A DNA stretch of 56,902 nt from positions 1 through 56,902 of the forward strand of contig JAQTPT010000022.1 in the NCBI GenBank assembly GCA_028712795.1. Direction: 5' to 3'. This DNA is from Methylococcales bacterium (lineage in GTDB: Bacteria; Pseudomonadota; Gammaproteobacteria; Methylococcales; Methylomonadaceae). How positions within the stretch are numbered: position 1 is the stretch's first letter; each line of letters begins with the position of its first letter. The notes under the pieces were generated by a model that had not been told where the DNA came from, ran no database searches, and was given only the letters and a program-made list of their open reading frames with translations. Positions 1 to 9,000 of the stretch are shown here, in pieces. The translations under genes and the position numbers were made by a program.

Positions 1-695
1 GTTTCGCCGTCAAGATAGGCTTCCATGACATCGTCAAATTGATCCGATACCTGGTCTATCAATTTTTCGCGCCATTCTTTCGTCAGTTCGAGCATGTCGG
101 CTGGAATGTCTTGAATGGTGTAATTCATTGGATCGCCTGAGTTATCCCACACCCATGCCTTTTCGGTCAACAAATCAACCACGCCTGAGAACTCGTCTTC
201 CGTGCCAATCGGTAAGGTCATTACCACAGGCACTGCGCCTAACACTTCCTCTACCTGCTTAATTACGCGATAGAAGTCAGCGCCGATTCGATCCAGTTTG
301 TTGATATAGATAACACGCGCAACTTTAGAGTCATTCGCATAACGCCAGTTGGTTTCCGATTGCGGTTCAACACCGCCTGAACCGCAAAAGACGCCGATGC
401 CGCCATCCAATACTTTTAAGGAACGGTAAACTTCGATTGTAAAATCAACGTGTCCCGGGGTGTCGATGATGTTAAAACGATAATCTTTCCAGAAACACGT
501 GGTTGCTGCTGACTGGATAGTGATTCCGCGCTCACGTTCCTGATCCATGAAATCGGTGGTGGTTTCGCCATCATGAACCTCACCGATTTTGTGGATTTTA
601 CCGGTAAGCTTTAAAATCCGCTCGGTAGTCGTTGTTTTACCGGCATCGACGTGAGCGAAGATGCCAATGTTTCTGTAATGCGCTAAATCTGTCAT
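1..695 (-). CDS. fusA: Elongation factor G (EF-G paralogue), N-terminal part
   Basis: The first 231 residues of a translational GTPase that drives ribosome translocation; the rest lies beyond the left edge. The start is ATG at 693-695, giving [20 protein letters not shown]. The G1 P-loop (AHVDAGKTT), the switch I region ([14 protein letters not shown]), G3 (DTPGHVDF) and G4 (NKLD) are all intact. The wording [19 protein letters not shown], in place of the usual FCAVGGVQPQSETVWRQA, matches the second EF-G type (often called fusA2 or fusB) of Pseudomonas-like bacteria rather than the str-operon EF-G. No ribosomal protein genes are adjacent, which agrees. The upstream AGAG is only a weak ribosome binding site. 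Which EF-G subfamily it belongs to is inferred from memory. Confidence 0.93.
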   Translation of the reverse strand, partial: MTDLAHYRNIGIFAHVDAGKTTTTERILKLTGKIHKIGEVHDGETTTDFMDQERERGITIQSAATTCFWKDYRFNIIDTPGHVDFTIEVYRSLKVLDGGIGVFCGSGGVEPQSETNWRYANDSKVARVIYINKLDRIGADFYRVIKQVEEVLGAVPVVMTLPIGTEDEFSGVVDLLTEKAWVWDNSGDPMNYTIQDIPADMLELTKEWREKLIDQVSDQFDDVMEAYLDGE

Positions 696-1070
696 GTTTT
701 TACTCTAAAGTTGGGCATAAAAAACTTTTTTGGTGACCACTTACCGAAGGCGGTCAAAATCTTGACCTCGTTCGGAGGGCTCGAACTGGGGCATTGTGAA
801 CCATGCCGCAAACTACAGTCATTATAACCTAAGACCGTGGCGGCAAGGCATGGATGAAACATGTCGGAAACTTGCAGGTGGTTCAAAGCCAAGTGGGGCG
901 GCACTTTAAAAAGTTACCAAAGCCGCTCACTCGCGTCCAGCTTCGAAAGCCGACTATTTTAACCTAAAAACAGGGCAAAAATACAGGAAAACCCATGTAT
1001 TATATTGAGACGATACAAAAAGCTGTGCTGTTTATTGTTTTTTTCGTTGTTTTCTGCAAACAAATCAAGC

Positions 1071-1290
1071 GTTATCCAGATATACACAAATCCTGTGGAT
1101 AACTCTGTGCATTAACTGTTATGTGTAGCCCTTAACTGCGGTTTTTATTACGGTTTTGTTAGATTGTACAAAAACACGACAATCTAATCTATATTTGAAT
1201 TATCAATAAGTTACGATATTTTACTCGGCTTTTTATGCTTTGAATAAAGCGACGCCAAGTCATGGTTTGTTTCTGTGCATAAATGCTATT
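1071..1290 (+). repeat. Direct repeat copy 1 (with copy 2 at 1373-1605)
   Basis: The segment starting GTTATCCAGA is repeated about 300 bp downstream in diverged form. The best-conserved core (1094-1217 against 1396-1519) shares CTGTGGATAACTCTGTG, a CCCTTAACT block, GTTTTTATTAC and GTTTTGTTA, a TAAAAACACG-like block and TTATCAATRAGTTA. Similarity continues more weakly to AAGTCATGGTTTG / AAGTCATTGATTT. Spacing shifts from 301 to 314 bp across the unit, so the copies have accumulated indels and are not a recent duplication. Confidence 0.75.
1072..1102. promoter_or_regulatory. Inverted DnaA-box-like pair, copy 1
   Basis: TTATCCAGA (1072-1080, one mismatch to the DnaA box TTATCCACA) faces TGTGGATAA (1094-1102, an exact reverse-complement match) with 13 bp between. 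The same arrangement recurs in copy 2 at 1382-1404. Binding by DnaA is inference from the 9-mer match only. Confidence 0.5.
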
Positions 1291-1372
1291 GAATCAAAAC
1301 TAAAATTATATTTAATCATGGGATCCTTCAAGTTAAACCAGAAAAATCCGGATTTACGTGTTAAGACAAGCT

Positions 1373-1605
1373 GTTAGCCAGTTACCCACAAAATCTGTGG
1401 ATAACTCTGTGTAAAGATTGTTGTTTACAGCCCTTAACTACAGTTTTTATTACAGTTTTGTTAAATCGTATAAAAACACGGCAATCCGGTAGCTATCATA
1501 ATTATCAATGAGTTATGAATGTCTATCTGGCAATTATGCACCCCTGGAGCACTTGATGGAAAACAATTCTAAGTCATTGATTTTTTCTGTGTACAAAGAC
1601 TTGGT
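1373..1605 (+). repeat. Direct repeat copy 2 (with copy 1 at 1071-1290)
   Basis: Second, diverged copy of the 1071-1290 module. It retains the perfect TGTGGATAA 9-mer and the long AT-rich tail. It ends about 130 bp upstream of the glbN promoter. Confidence 0.75.
1382..1404. promoter_or_regulatory. Inverted DnaA-box-like pair, copy 2
   Basis: TTACCCACA (1382-1390, one mismatch to TTATCCACA) faces TGTGGATAA (1396-1404, exact) with only 5 bp between, making a 23-bp imperfect palindrome. It could be a DnaA site pair or the operator of another dimeric regulator. Confidence 0.5.
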
Positions 1606-1737
1606 AAGCCTTAGGGTAGGGCGTGTCAATCGCTTCTTTCCGAATGCGCAATATATTAATTTTCTGTTAGTTCCATTTGAATGATGAAATGGACAGAACA
1701 AATACCCTTTGCGATACAACTTTACTGTTAAACTTCT

Positions 1738-1766
1738 TTGTCCAGTAAAGTTATATATGGTATAAA
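1738..1766 (+). promoter_or_regulatory. Sigma-70 promoter for glbN
   Basis: TTGTCC (1738-1743), a 17-bp spacer and TATAAA (1761-1766) form a good sigma-70-type promoter. It predicts a leader of roughly 80 nt before the glbN start. Confidence 0.55.
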
Positions 1767-1851
1767 ACTTAAGTTTCTTATAAACTTTTTGCCGGGCAAT
1801 AGTGCTTGATGAAAATTGTAAAACCATAAAATAATAATACCGGAGAACAAG

Positions 1852-2256
1852 ATGAGTTCAACACCAGAGACAACCCAAAACAATGCATTGTCGTTATATG
1901 AGAAAATCGGCGGTGCAGCGGCAGTTGATGCCGCAGTTGATGTTTTTTACCGCAAAGTGCTGTCGGATTACCGTATAAACCGTTTTTTTGACGATATTGA
2001 CATGGAAGAGCAGGCCGTAAAACAAAAAGCTTTTTTAACTATGGCATTTGGCGGGCCCAATAACTATACCGGAGAGGATATGCGCAAAGCCCATGCCCGT
2101 TTGGTTAAAATGGGGCTAAATAACGACCATTTTAATGTCGTTATGGAGCATCTGGGTGCGACCATGAAGGAGTTAAATGTTCCTCAGGAATTAATCGCCC
2201 AAGCCGCCGCGATTGCAGAAAGCACGCGTAATGATGTATTGGGAAAAGCAGTTTAA
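1852..2256 (+). CDS. glbN: Group I truncated (2/2) haemoglobin
   Basis: A 134-residue cytoplasmic haem protein that binds O2 or NO; family members serve in NO dioxygenation or O2 handling. The globin fold follows a 12-residue polar N-terminus. Visible landmarks are LYEKIGG at 15-21 (start of the fold), Tyr33 in VFYRKV (B10 position), Phe45-Phe46 (CD1 region), the Gln/Lys-rich E helix ending in FGGP, and the proximal His81 in KAHARL. Length is normal for group I. The start follows CGGAGAACAAG with good spacing. It is monocistronic with its own promoter at 1738-1766. The role here, for example NO detoxification, is inference; the neighbours give no hint. Confidence 0.93.
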   Translation: MSSTPETTQNNALSLYEKIGGAAAVDAAVDVFYRKVLSDYRINRFFDDIDMEEQAVKQKAFLTMAFGGPNNYTGEDMRKAHARLVKMGLNNDHFNVVMEHLGATMKELNVPQELIAQAAAIAESTRNDVLGKAV

Positions 2257-2906
2257 ATACCGGCAAGGGAATATGCGGATGAGACACTCTGCATCGTTAT
2301 CATCGCTGCGTTTTAGCTGCCGGAATCACCTGCTGCAGGTTAAGTTGCCAAAAGCAAGTGACCTGCACAACATAATTTTTTCGCTAAAAAATTAACATAA
2401 AACTTCATATCGTAGGGAATAAAGCCACCCAAACATGTCTTAAGTCTGTCGTGCTTGGCGCGTAGTGGCGTTTCCGGCAATTCGTGCGTTGTGTGCTGTA
2501 AACGCTTGTTCTCGCTTACGCTCGAAAAGTTTTATTCAGGCCTACCTGGCTTATTTTTTTGCGCGTATAGGTATTTATACGAATTGTTTTTTAAGTTTGA
2601 AGTGTTACGATTTGGCCGTGGTAGAGTCCTAATGATACTTAAGCCTTTTTTACAATTGATGGTTTTTAGGGTATCCGTTACCACACAAAACATCGTTCGC
2701 TCAGTTTTCTAGTAGCTTATAAGATTTAAATATACAACAAACAGTATTTTCTGGGTTCCGTGTAAAGGAAGCAAGCCATAGTCCAACAATAATTCTTTTT
2801 GACTTTTTTCTCTGTGATTGGAGACGAATCTTTTTGACTACGCCAAAAAATGAGCTGACCGTGAGACACATGCTTTTTCTACCTTAAATAATATTTGGAG
2901 AAAGAA
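2257..2906. other. 650-bp intergenic region after glbN
   Basis: I see no convincing gene. Short open frames here (for example 2455-2712) have no family resemblance and no clear ribosome binding site. The region holds one copy of a short repeat at 2359-2402 that recurs after the next gene. Confidence 0.5.
2359..2402 (+). repeat. Flanking repeat, left copy
   Basis: The segment beginning GTGACCTGCACAACATAA and ending CTAAAAAATTAACATAAA is matched imperfectly by 3731-3776. The two lie in direct orientation on either side of the Lcl-domain gene. Confidence 0.55.
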
Positions 2907-3506
2907 ATGACAACTCATAAAAACACAAAACAACACAAAACGATTGCAACACTCCTATTATTCAGTATTGGGCTATTGTTTTCAAGTAATACCTTTGCAT
3001 GGACGCACAAAATAGGTGATAAATACGGTGGCGGGATAGTATTTTATGTCTACGATGGTGGGCTACACGGTTTAATCGCAGCTCGTGCTGACCAAAGCCG
3101 TGGAATACGCTGGTATAACGGAACGTATAAATATACCGGCACCTACAACGATGGAGTGAATACCGGCGCAATGAATACTGCAATTATAGTAGCCACTCAA
3201 ATTAACGACACCCCAGCCCCAGAAGTTGATTTTGCTGCATTACTTTGTGCAGATTATTCAGCAAAAGCAGCGAATGGTGTAACTTATGGCGACTGGTACT
3301 TGCCGTCACTTGACGAGTTAAATTTGTTAAGAAAACAAAAATACGTTGTTGGTGGTTTTCGTAATGACTACTACTGGAGCTCTACTAATGAGATCAAAAA
3401 TAAATATTTTGCGTGGAGCAAAAGTTTCTACGATGGCGATAATGACGAGCCTGGCATTGACTCAAAGAACGTCTTAAATCCAGTGCGTTGTATTCGGGCT
3501 TTTTGA
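2907..3506 (+). CDS. Secreted Lcl/DUF1566-domain protein
   Basis: A 199-residue exported protein. Start at ATG 2907, just after TTGGAG; an in-frame TTG at 2895 is possible but less likely. A signal peptide is clear: basic MTTHKNTKQHK, a hydrophobic core and cleavage near NTFA|WTHKIGD. The mature part reads as one Lcl C-terminal (DUF1566) domain. It has IGDKYGGGIVFYVYDGGLHG at the beginning, a central GDWYLPSLDELNLL, then YYWSSTNE and NPVRCIRAF at the C-terminus. In Legionella this domain sits at the end of the collagen-like adhesin Lcl; alone its function is unknown, with surface binding a reasonable guess. The gene is flanked by imperfect repeats and a large hairpin, so it may have been acquired. 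Confidence 0.85.
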   Translation: MTTHKNTKQHKTIATLLLFSIGLLFSSNTFAWTHKIGDKYGGGIVFYVYDGGLHGLIAARADQSRGIRWYNGTYKYTGTYNDGVNTGAMNTAIIVATQINDTPAPEVDFAALLCADYSAKAANGVTYGDWYLPSLDELNLLRKQKYVVGGFRNDYYWSSTNEIKNKYFAWSKSFYDGDNDEPGIDSKNVLNPVRCIRAF

Positions 3507-3730
3507 GTTATCTCCCTTTAACTATTTTCTTTCCCGCGTAGCGAGCGATTTTTTTGAGCCATGGCGCTGTATTATGATTTACCGGTTTATCGGGATACTT
3601 ACCATCTGATTCTGAAGATTTTTGAAGTCACTAAAGATTTTCCCCACAGACTATTAAGTATACATTAGGTCAAGCAGCAAGGTTGGGTTAACAGCTTTAT
3701 CGTTAACCCAACACATTGATGCAACAACTA

Positions 3731-3776
3731 GGCGACTGTACAACATAACTGATCCGCCAAAAAATTAACATAAACG
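3731..3776 (+). repeat. Flanking repeat, right copy
   Basis: GGCGACTGTACAACATAACT followed by GCCAAAAAATTAACATAAA resembles 2359-2402 closely in its second half. It lies 225 bp after the stop of the Lcl-domain gene. Confidence 0.55.
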
Positions 3777-3796
3777 TAATACCATCTCGAAAGTAT

Positions 3797-3880
3797 GAGG
3801 TTTTCAAACGCGTTCCGGATTGGGTTGCTAACTCTGACCACTTAGGTTTGCAACCCCAAACGGAACGTTTTGAAGACCTC
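3797..3880. repeat. 84-bp long imperfect hairpin
   Basis: The left arm GAGGTTTTCAAACGCGTTCC, continuing to GGGTTGC at 3828, pairs with the right arm GCAACCCC...GAAGACCTC at 3850-3880 over about 31 bp with a few mismatches and a 21-bp loop. The loop's CTCTGACC can alternatively pair with AGTCAGAG just outside the right arm. There is no T-tract, so a simple terminator is unlikely; a MITE-like or REP-like element fits better. Confidence 0.6.
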
Positions 3881-3913
3881 AAAAGTAATGGGTAGTCAGA
3901 GTAAAGTTAATGC

Positions 3914-4387
3914 TTAAATTTCGAATTTCTTAGGCAGTTGTCCAAAAAATTCTGATTTATCAGCATTCCCAGCCTTATTATAAATATCAACTTCGCCATT
4001 TTCACTGCAAACCCAAACCTCTCTAGCCCCTTTTTCAAGATAAAGGCTGATTTTTTCCTTAATTTCCGGCTGGTAATTGGAAGGAGAAATAATTTCCACA
4101 CAAACCTCCGGCGCTTGTTGATAAGGCGTGTCAATTCCGTTATGCTGAAAAAAACCGAGCGTTCCCCATGCCACATCCGCCACTTTTACGCTTTTAGTTG
4201 TTTCAATGGAGCATTCTATTAAAACTTTACCTTGCCGGTTATTTCTTAAGAAGAAAGCGATTTCAGCCTGCAATAGACCGTGCTTGTTTGACGCAGGAGA
4301 CATGACAATTTGCCCGTATTCATTTAACTCAATTTTATAAGGTAAGTTTTTTAAACTGGGATCATTGAGAACTTCCGACCATTGCAT
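3914..4387 (-). CDS. Uma2-family (DUF820) PD-(D/E)xK nuclease-fold protein
   Basis: A 157-residue protein of the Uma2/DUF820 family, restriction-endonuclease-fold proteins that are abundant in cyanobacteria and sporadic elsewhere; their biological role is not settled. Visible family features are the N-terminal YKIELNEYGQIVMSPASNKH block, VADVAW (the conserved Asp), PEVCVEIISPSN (the conserved Glu before SPS) and KISLYLEKGAREVWV (the Lys helix and following strand). This gives the D-(E)xK set and suggests the active site is intact. The ATG start follows GGAGACAGCTA. It is a single gene, not coupled to gltD, which starts at 6017 on the same strand. Such genes are often mobile or lineage-specific. 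Confidence 0.85.
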   Translation of the reverse strand: MQWSEVLNDPSLKNLPYKIELNEYGQIVMSPASNKHGLLQAEIAFFLRNNRQGKVLIECSIETTKSVKVADVAWGTLGFFQHNGIDTPYQQAPEVCVEIISPSNYQPEIKEKISLYLEKGAREVWVCSENGEVDIYNKAGNADKSEFFGQLPKKFEI

Positions 4388-4498
4388 TAGCTGTCTCCAC
4401 GCCTTATATTTTAATTTGATTATCGTAAATTCTTGTTGGTTAAGTTTCGTGGGATTGGAGTAGCGTCATCCCATACGCATCAACTCAAAGGCAATTTC

Positions 4499-4542
4499 AC
4501 CACGAAGAAAAAGCCAAGCTAAAAACTTCGTGTCTTCGTGGT
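4499..4542. repeat. ACCACGAAG palindromic repeat downstream of gltD
   Basis: ACCACGAAG (4499-4507) is the inverse of CTTCGTGGT (4534-4542), leaving a 26-bp loop. The right half, CTTCGTGTCTTCGTGGT at 4526-4542, recurs inverted at 12303-12319. It sits 30 bp beyond the gltD stop and could form a transcript-end hairpin, but there is no T-tract. Confidence 0.5.
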
Positions 4543-4571
4543 TTATTAATAAAACAACTTTACCAAAACTA

Positions 4572-6017
4572 TCACCTCGGCAATTCAGAAGTTCCCATCA
4601 GAAATTCATCCACGGCTCTGGCGGCTTGCCGGCCTTCGCGTATTGCCCAGACTACCAGCGATTGTCCGCGCCTTCCGTCACCTGCTGCAAAAACTTTATC
4701 GACCGAGGTGCTGTATTGCTTTTCGTTGGCTTTAATCTGTCCGCGTCCATCCAGTTCAACGCCTAGCTCTTTCAGCAAGCCTTCATGTACCGGGTGAACA
4801 AAGCCCATCGCCAGCAACACCAGATCCGCTTCCAGCGTAAAGGCGCTATCGGGCTTTTCGCTCATTTTCCACTGCCCGCCGTCCTGTTTCCATTCCACTT
4901 CAACTGCGTTAAGGTGTGTAATGACGCCATCCTTACCGGTAACGCTTTGGGTATTGGTGCTCCAGTAACGGTGCTTGATGCCTTCATCATGTGAAGACGT
5001 GGTGCGCAGTTTGTTGGGCCAGTTCGGCCAGGTGATCAGTTTGTTTTCTTTTTCAGGCGGTTGCGGCAAAATTTCGAGCTGTACGACTGATATCGCGCCT
5101 TGCCGTATAGACGTGCCTATGCAGTCAGAGCCGGTATCGCCACCGCCGATAACCACGACACGCTTGCCATTGGCAGAAATTGCGACATCATCAGCGATGA
5201 TATCGCCCGCATTGCGCTTGTTTTGCTGACGCAAAAAATCCATCGCAAAATGCACGCCCTGGTAATCATTACGGCCAGCGACTTCAAGATCACGCGGCTT
5301 TTCGGAGCCTACCGTTAAGACTACCGCATCGAAATCGGCGAGTATCTTTTGGACAGGAATGTCTTTACCGATAAAGCTGTTAGGTCTAAACCGGACGCCT
5401 TCAGCCTGCATTTGCGCAATGCGTCGGTCGATGTGGGTTTTTTCCATCTTGAAATCAGGAATGCCATAGCGCAATAAGCCGCCGATACGGTCATTTTTTT
5501 CAAACAGAATAACTTCATGCCCTGCGCGGGCTAGCTGTTGAGAGCAGGCCATTCCCGCAGGCCCCGAGCCTATCACAGCGACGCGTTTGCCTGACCGCCG
5601 CGAAGGTATGAGGGGTTTTACCCAACCCATTTCCCAGCCTTTATCGATAATGGCGCGTTCAATTGACTTAATGGTAACGGGTTGATCCGTTAAATTTAAT
5701 GTGCATGCGGCTTCACAAGGCGCAGGACAAATACTGCCGGTAAATTCGGGAAAATTATTGGTGCTATGCAAAATAGCCAGCGCCTCTTGCCAATCCCCGC
5801 GATAAACCCCGTCATTCCATTCCGGGATTATATTGTTGACCGGACACCCCTGATGACAAAAAGGAATGCCGCAATCCATGCATCTTGCGCCTTGCTGCGC
5901 CATTTCAGCATCGCTGGGGGCTAGCGTAAATTCCCGATAATGCTGGATGCGATCACTCGGCGCTTCATAGCGCCGTTCAGCGCGCGGTAGCTCCATAAAC
6001 CCGGTTGGTTTGCCCAT
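4572..6017 (-). CDS. gltD: Glutamate synthase (NADPH), small subunit
   Basis: A 481-residue beta subunit of NADPH-GOGAT. It takes electrons from NADPH through FAD and passes them to the large subunit, which makes glutamate from glutamine and 2-oxoglutarate. The N-terminal cysteine cluster (Cys46, 49, 54 and 58 in [14 protein letters not shown]) and a second group CPAPCEAAC near residue 100 are the iron-sulfur ligands typical of the family. FAD binding shows as [10 protein letters not shown] near 150 and NADPH binding as [13 protein letters not shown] near 290. The C-terminal [20 protein letters not shown] is the usual FAD-closing motif. It follows gltB by 27 bp in the same operon. Length is normal. 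Confidence 0.96.
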   Translation of the reverse strand: MGKPTGFMELPRAERRYEAPSDRIQHYREFTLAPSDAEMAQQGARCMDCGIPFCHQGCPVNNIIPEWNDGVYRGDWQEALAILHSTNNFPEFTGSICPAPCEAACTLNLTDQPVTIKSIERAIIDKGWEMGWVKPLIPSRRSGKRVAVIGSGPAGMACSQQLARAGHEVILFEKNDRIGGLLRYGIPDFKMEKTHIDRRIAQMQAEGVRFRPNSFIGKDIPVQKILADFDAVVLTVGSEKPRDLEVAGRNDYQGVHFAMDFLRQQNKRNAGDIIADDVAISANGKRVVVIGGGDTGSDCIGTSIRQGAISVVQLEILPQPPEKENKLITWPNWPNKLRTTSSHDEGIKHRYWSTNTQSVTGKDGVITHLNAVEVEWKQDGGQWKMSEKPDSAFTLEADLVLLAMGFVHPVHEGLLKELGVELDGRGQIKANEKQYSTSVDKVFAAGDGRRGQSLVVWAIREGRQAARAVDEFLMGTSELPR

Positions 6018-6044
6018 CTTTCAATACCTTCTTTAAAAAAACAG

Positions 6045-9000
6045 TTATACAGTTGCGGACGAGGCTTGTTTGGCCTGAATTTCTTTAAGTGCTGCGCGGT
6101 AATCGACCGGCATCACTTTGACGAAACGCGGCAAATATTCATTCCAGTTTTCCAGGATATGTTGCGCCCGTTGGCTGCCCGTATAGTGCTTATGATTTTG
6201 AATCAAACGCTTCAGGCGCTGAGCGTCATGACGGGTCATATCCGTCATGATATGGACGCGCCCGTGGGTTTCCATATCGCCGCCCTGATGCGCCGTAATT
6301 TCCAGGTTATCATCTTCTTCGGGAATCGGTTCAAGTTCAACCATGGCTAAATTGCACAGTTGGTCAAAATTGACCTCTTTATCCAACACGTAAGCCACGC
6401 CACCTGACATGCCTGCGGCAAAATTACGCCCGGTTTTGCCCAGCACAACAACGACTCCGCCGGTCATGTATTCGCAGCCATGGTCGCCCACGCCTTCGAC
6501 AACCGCAATAGCCCCCGAATTGCGCACCGCAAAACGTTCACCGGCAATGCCGTTGAAATAACATTCGCCGCTGATAGCGCCATACAGCACCGTATTACCG
6601 ACGATAATGTTTTGAGACGGATCAATAGGGCAGTCTTTAGGCGGATAAATGGCGATACGTCCGCCACTCATGCCCTTTCCTACATAATCATTGCCTTCGC
6701 CTTCGAGTTCCAGGCTGATGCCTTGCGCCAAAAAGGCACCGAAACTTTGTCCGGCGGTGCCTTTGACGTGAATGGCGATGGTGTCGTCGGGCAGGCCTTT
6801 GTGTCCATAACGCTTGGCGACTTCGCCGGACAGCATCGCGCCAAAGGTGCGGTTGACATTGCAGATAGGGGTATTGATGACGATTGCCTGGCCATTTTCC
6901 AGCGCGGGCTGCGCCTGTGCAATTAAAACATGATCCAGCGCATGCTCTAAACCGTGCTCCTGGTGTTCGCGATGATAAACAGCCGTGGTGTTGTCGACAT
7001 CGGGCCGGTAGAAAATCCGGCTGAAATCCAGCCCTTGCGTTTTCCAATGCGAGACCGCCCGCTGCATGTCCAGCTTATCGGAGCGCCCGACCATTTCGTC
7101 AAAGCTGCGGAAACCAAGCTTTGCCATCCACCGGCGCACATCTTCGGCGATCATGAAGAAATAATTTACGACATGTTCCGGTTGTCCGGTAAATCGCTTC
7201 CGAAGTTCAGGATCTTGCGTGGCCACACCAACCGGACAGGTGTTCAAATGACATTTGCGCATCATCAAGCAACCCGTAACGATCAAAGGCGCAGTGGCAA
7301 AACCAAACTCATCCGCGCCTAGCAACGCGCCGATGATGACATCACGCCCGGTGCGCAAGCCGCCATCAACTTGCACGGCAATGCGGCCGCGCAGCTTGTT
7401 AAGCACCAGTGTTTGATGCGTTTCAGCAAGCCCGATTTCCCAGGGTAATCCTGCATGTTTGATGGAACTCATCGGACTTGCGCCGGTGCCGCCGTCATAA
7501 CCGGCAATAGTGACATGGTCGGCGTGGGCCTTGGAAACGCCAGCAGCGACAGTACCTACGCCGACTTCGGACACTAATTTGACGCTGATACGCGCTTTGG
7601 GGTTAACGTTCTTTAAATCATGGATAAGCTGCGCCAAATCTTCAATTGAATAAATGTCATGGTGCGGCGGGGGGGAGATTAAACCCACGCCTTGCGTGGA
7701 ATGACGTACCTTGGCGATAACAGCATCCACCTTATGGCCGGGCAATTGACCGCCCTCGCCAGGTTTAGCGCCCTGGCTGATTTTTATTTGAATGTCGTCG
7801 GCATTGACCAAATATTCAGTGGTCACGCCAAAACGTCCCGAGGCCACCTGTTTGATTGCTGAGCGCATGGAATCGCCATTGGGCAAGGTCTTAAAGCGTT
7901 CCGGTAGTTCTCCGCCTTCGCCAGTATTGGATTTACCGCCGATGCGGTTCATGGCAATCGCAAGCGTCGTATGCGCTTCGTAGGAAATCGAACCAAACGA
8001 CATTGCTCCGGTCGCAAAACGTTTTAGTATTTGCGTAACGGGCTCCACTTCGTCCAATGGCACTGGTTCCGCGTCAGTTTTGAAGGTCATTAAGCCGCGC
8101 AAGGTCAACAGCGCTTCGTTCTGATCATCAATTAAACGACAAAAGTCCGCATAGAGTTCTGGGCTGTTGGTGCGGGTTGCGTGTTGCAATGCGCTGATGG
8201 TTGCAGGTGTCCAGGTATGCGTTTCGCCGCGTATGCGATATGCGTATTCTCCGCCGACATCCAGCGCATCACGGTATAACGGCGCATTGCTAAAAGCCAG
8301 GCGGTGGCGGCGTAGGGTTTCTTCGCTAATTTCCGCTAAACCTGCCCCTTCGATCGTGCTGGTTGTGCCGGTAAAATAGCGATCCAGAAAGGGTTCCGCC
8401 AAACCGACGGCATTAAAAATTTGCGCGCCACAATAAGACTGATAAGTCGAAATGCCCATTTTGGACATCACCTTCAGCAAGCCTTTAGAGACCGCTTTCA
8501 CATATCGCTTATGCGCTTCATACTCGGAGAGGTCGGGTATGTCCTGGCAAAGCCCGGAAAGGGTGTCGAACGCCAGATAAGGATTCACGGCTTCTGCGCC
8601 ATAGGCTGCCAACAGCGCAAAATGATGGACCTCACGCGCTTCGCCTGTTTCGACAACCAAGCCTACTTTCGTACGCAAACCTTCGCGGGTAAGATACTGA
8701 TGAACCGCGGATATGGCTAACAGTGCGGGAATGGCAACGTGCGCCGCATCCAGATCACGATCAGAAAGCGCCAGGATGTTATTGCCTTCTTCAACCGCAT
8801 TTTTTACCGCCAGACAAAGCTTGTCCAGAGCGCCTTCCATGCCGCTTGCCCCTAAATCAGAGGGGTAGCAAAGCGTAAAGGTTTTCGTCTTGAACACGCC
8901 ACCGGTGCGGGCTTCGATGCGGCGAATTTTTTCAAGATCCTGATTGGTCAAAATAGGCTGTTCCACTTCCAGGCGCATGTGGGTTCCACCCTCATCCAAT

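Larger units (their letters stand above)
696..1851. other. 1.16-kb non-coding region between fusA-like gene and glbN
   Basis: No open frame here looks like a protein. The left third (696-1070) shows nothing I can name. The right two thirds hold a diverged direct duplication with DnaA-box-like 9-mers and, at its end, a promoter for the haemoglobin gene; these are listed separately. The stretch is visibly AT-rich compared with the genes around it. Confidence 0.6.
3507..3913. other. 407-bp intergenic region with repeat and hairpin
   Basis: Non-coding. It carries the right copy of the flanking repeat (3731-3776) and a long imperfect hairpin (3797-3880), both listed separately. Confidence 0.6.

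Noticed and set aside
1071..1605. Chromosomal origin of replication
   Set aside because: Exact DnaA-box matches are present, but there are only two, there is no dnaA, dnaN, gyrB or mnmG nearby and no AT-rich 13-mer array. A regulatory or titration site is the more cautious reading.
1534..1827. A 97-codon open frame on the minus strand upstream of glbN
   Set aside because: It spans the glbN promoter and part of the direct repeat, has no family resemblance, and its composition follows the AT-rich spacer.
2455..2712. An 85-codon plus-strand open frame
   Set aside because: No ribosome binding site, no recognisable domain, and a cysteine- and phenylalanine-rich chance composition.
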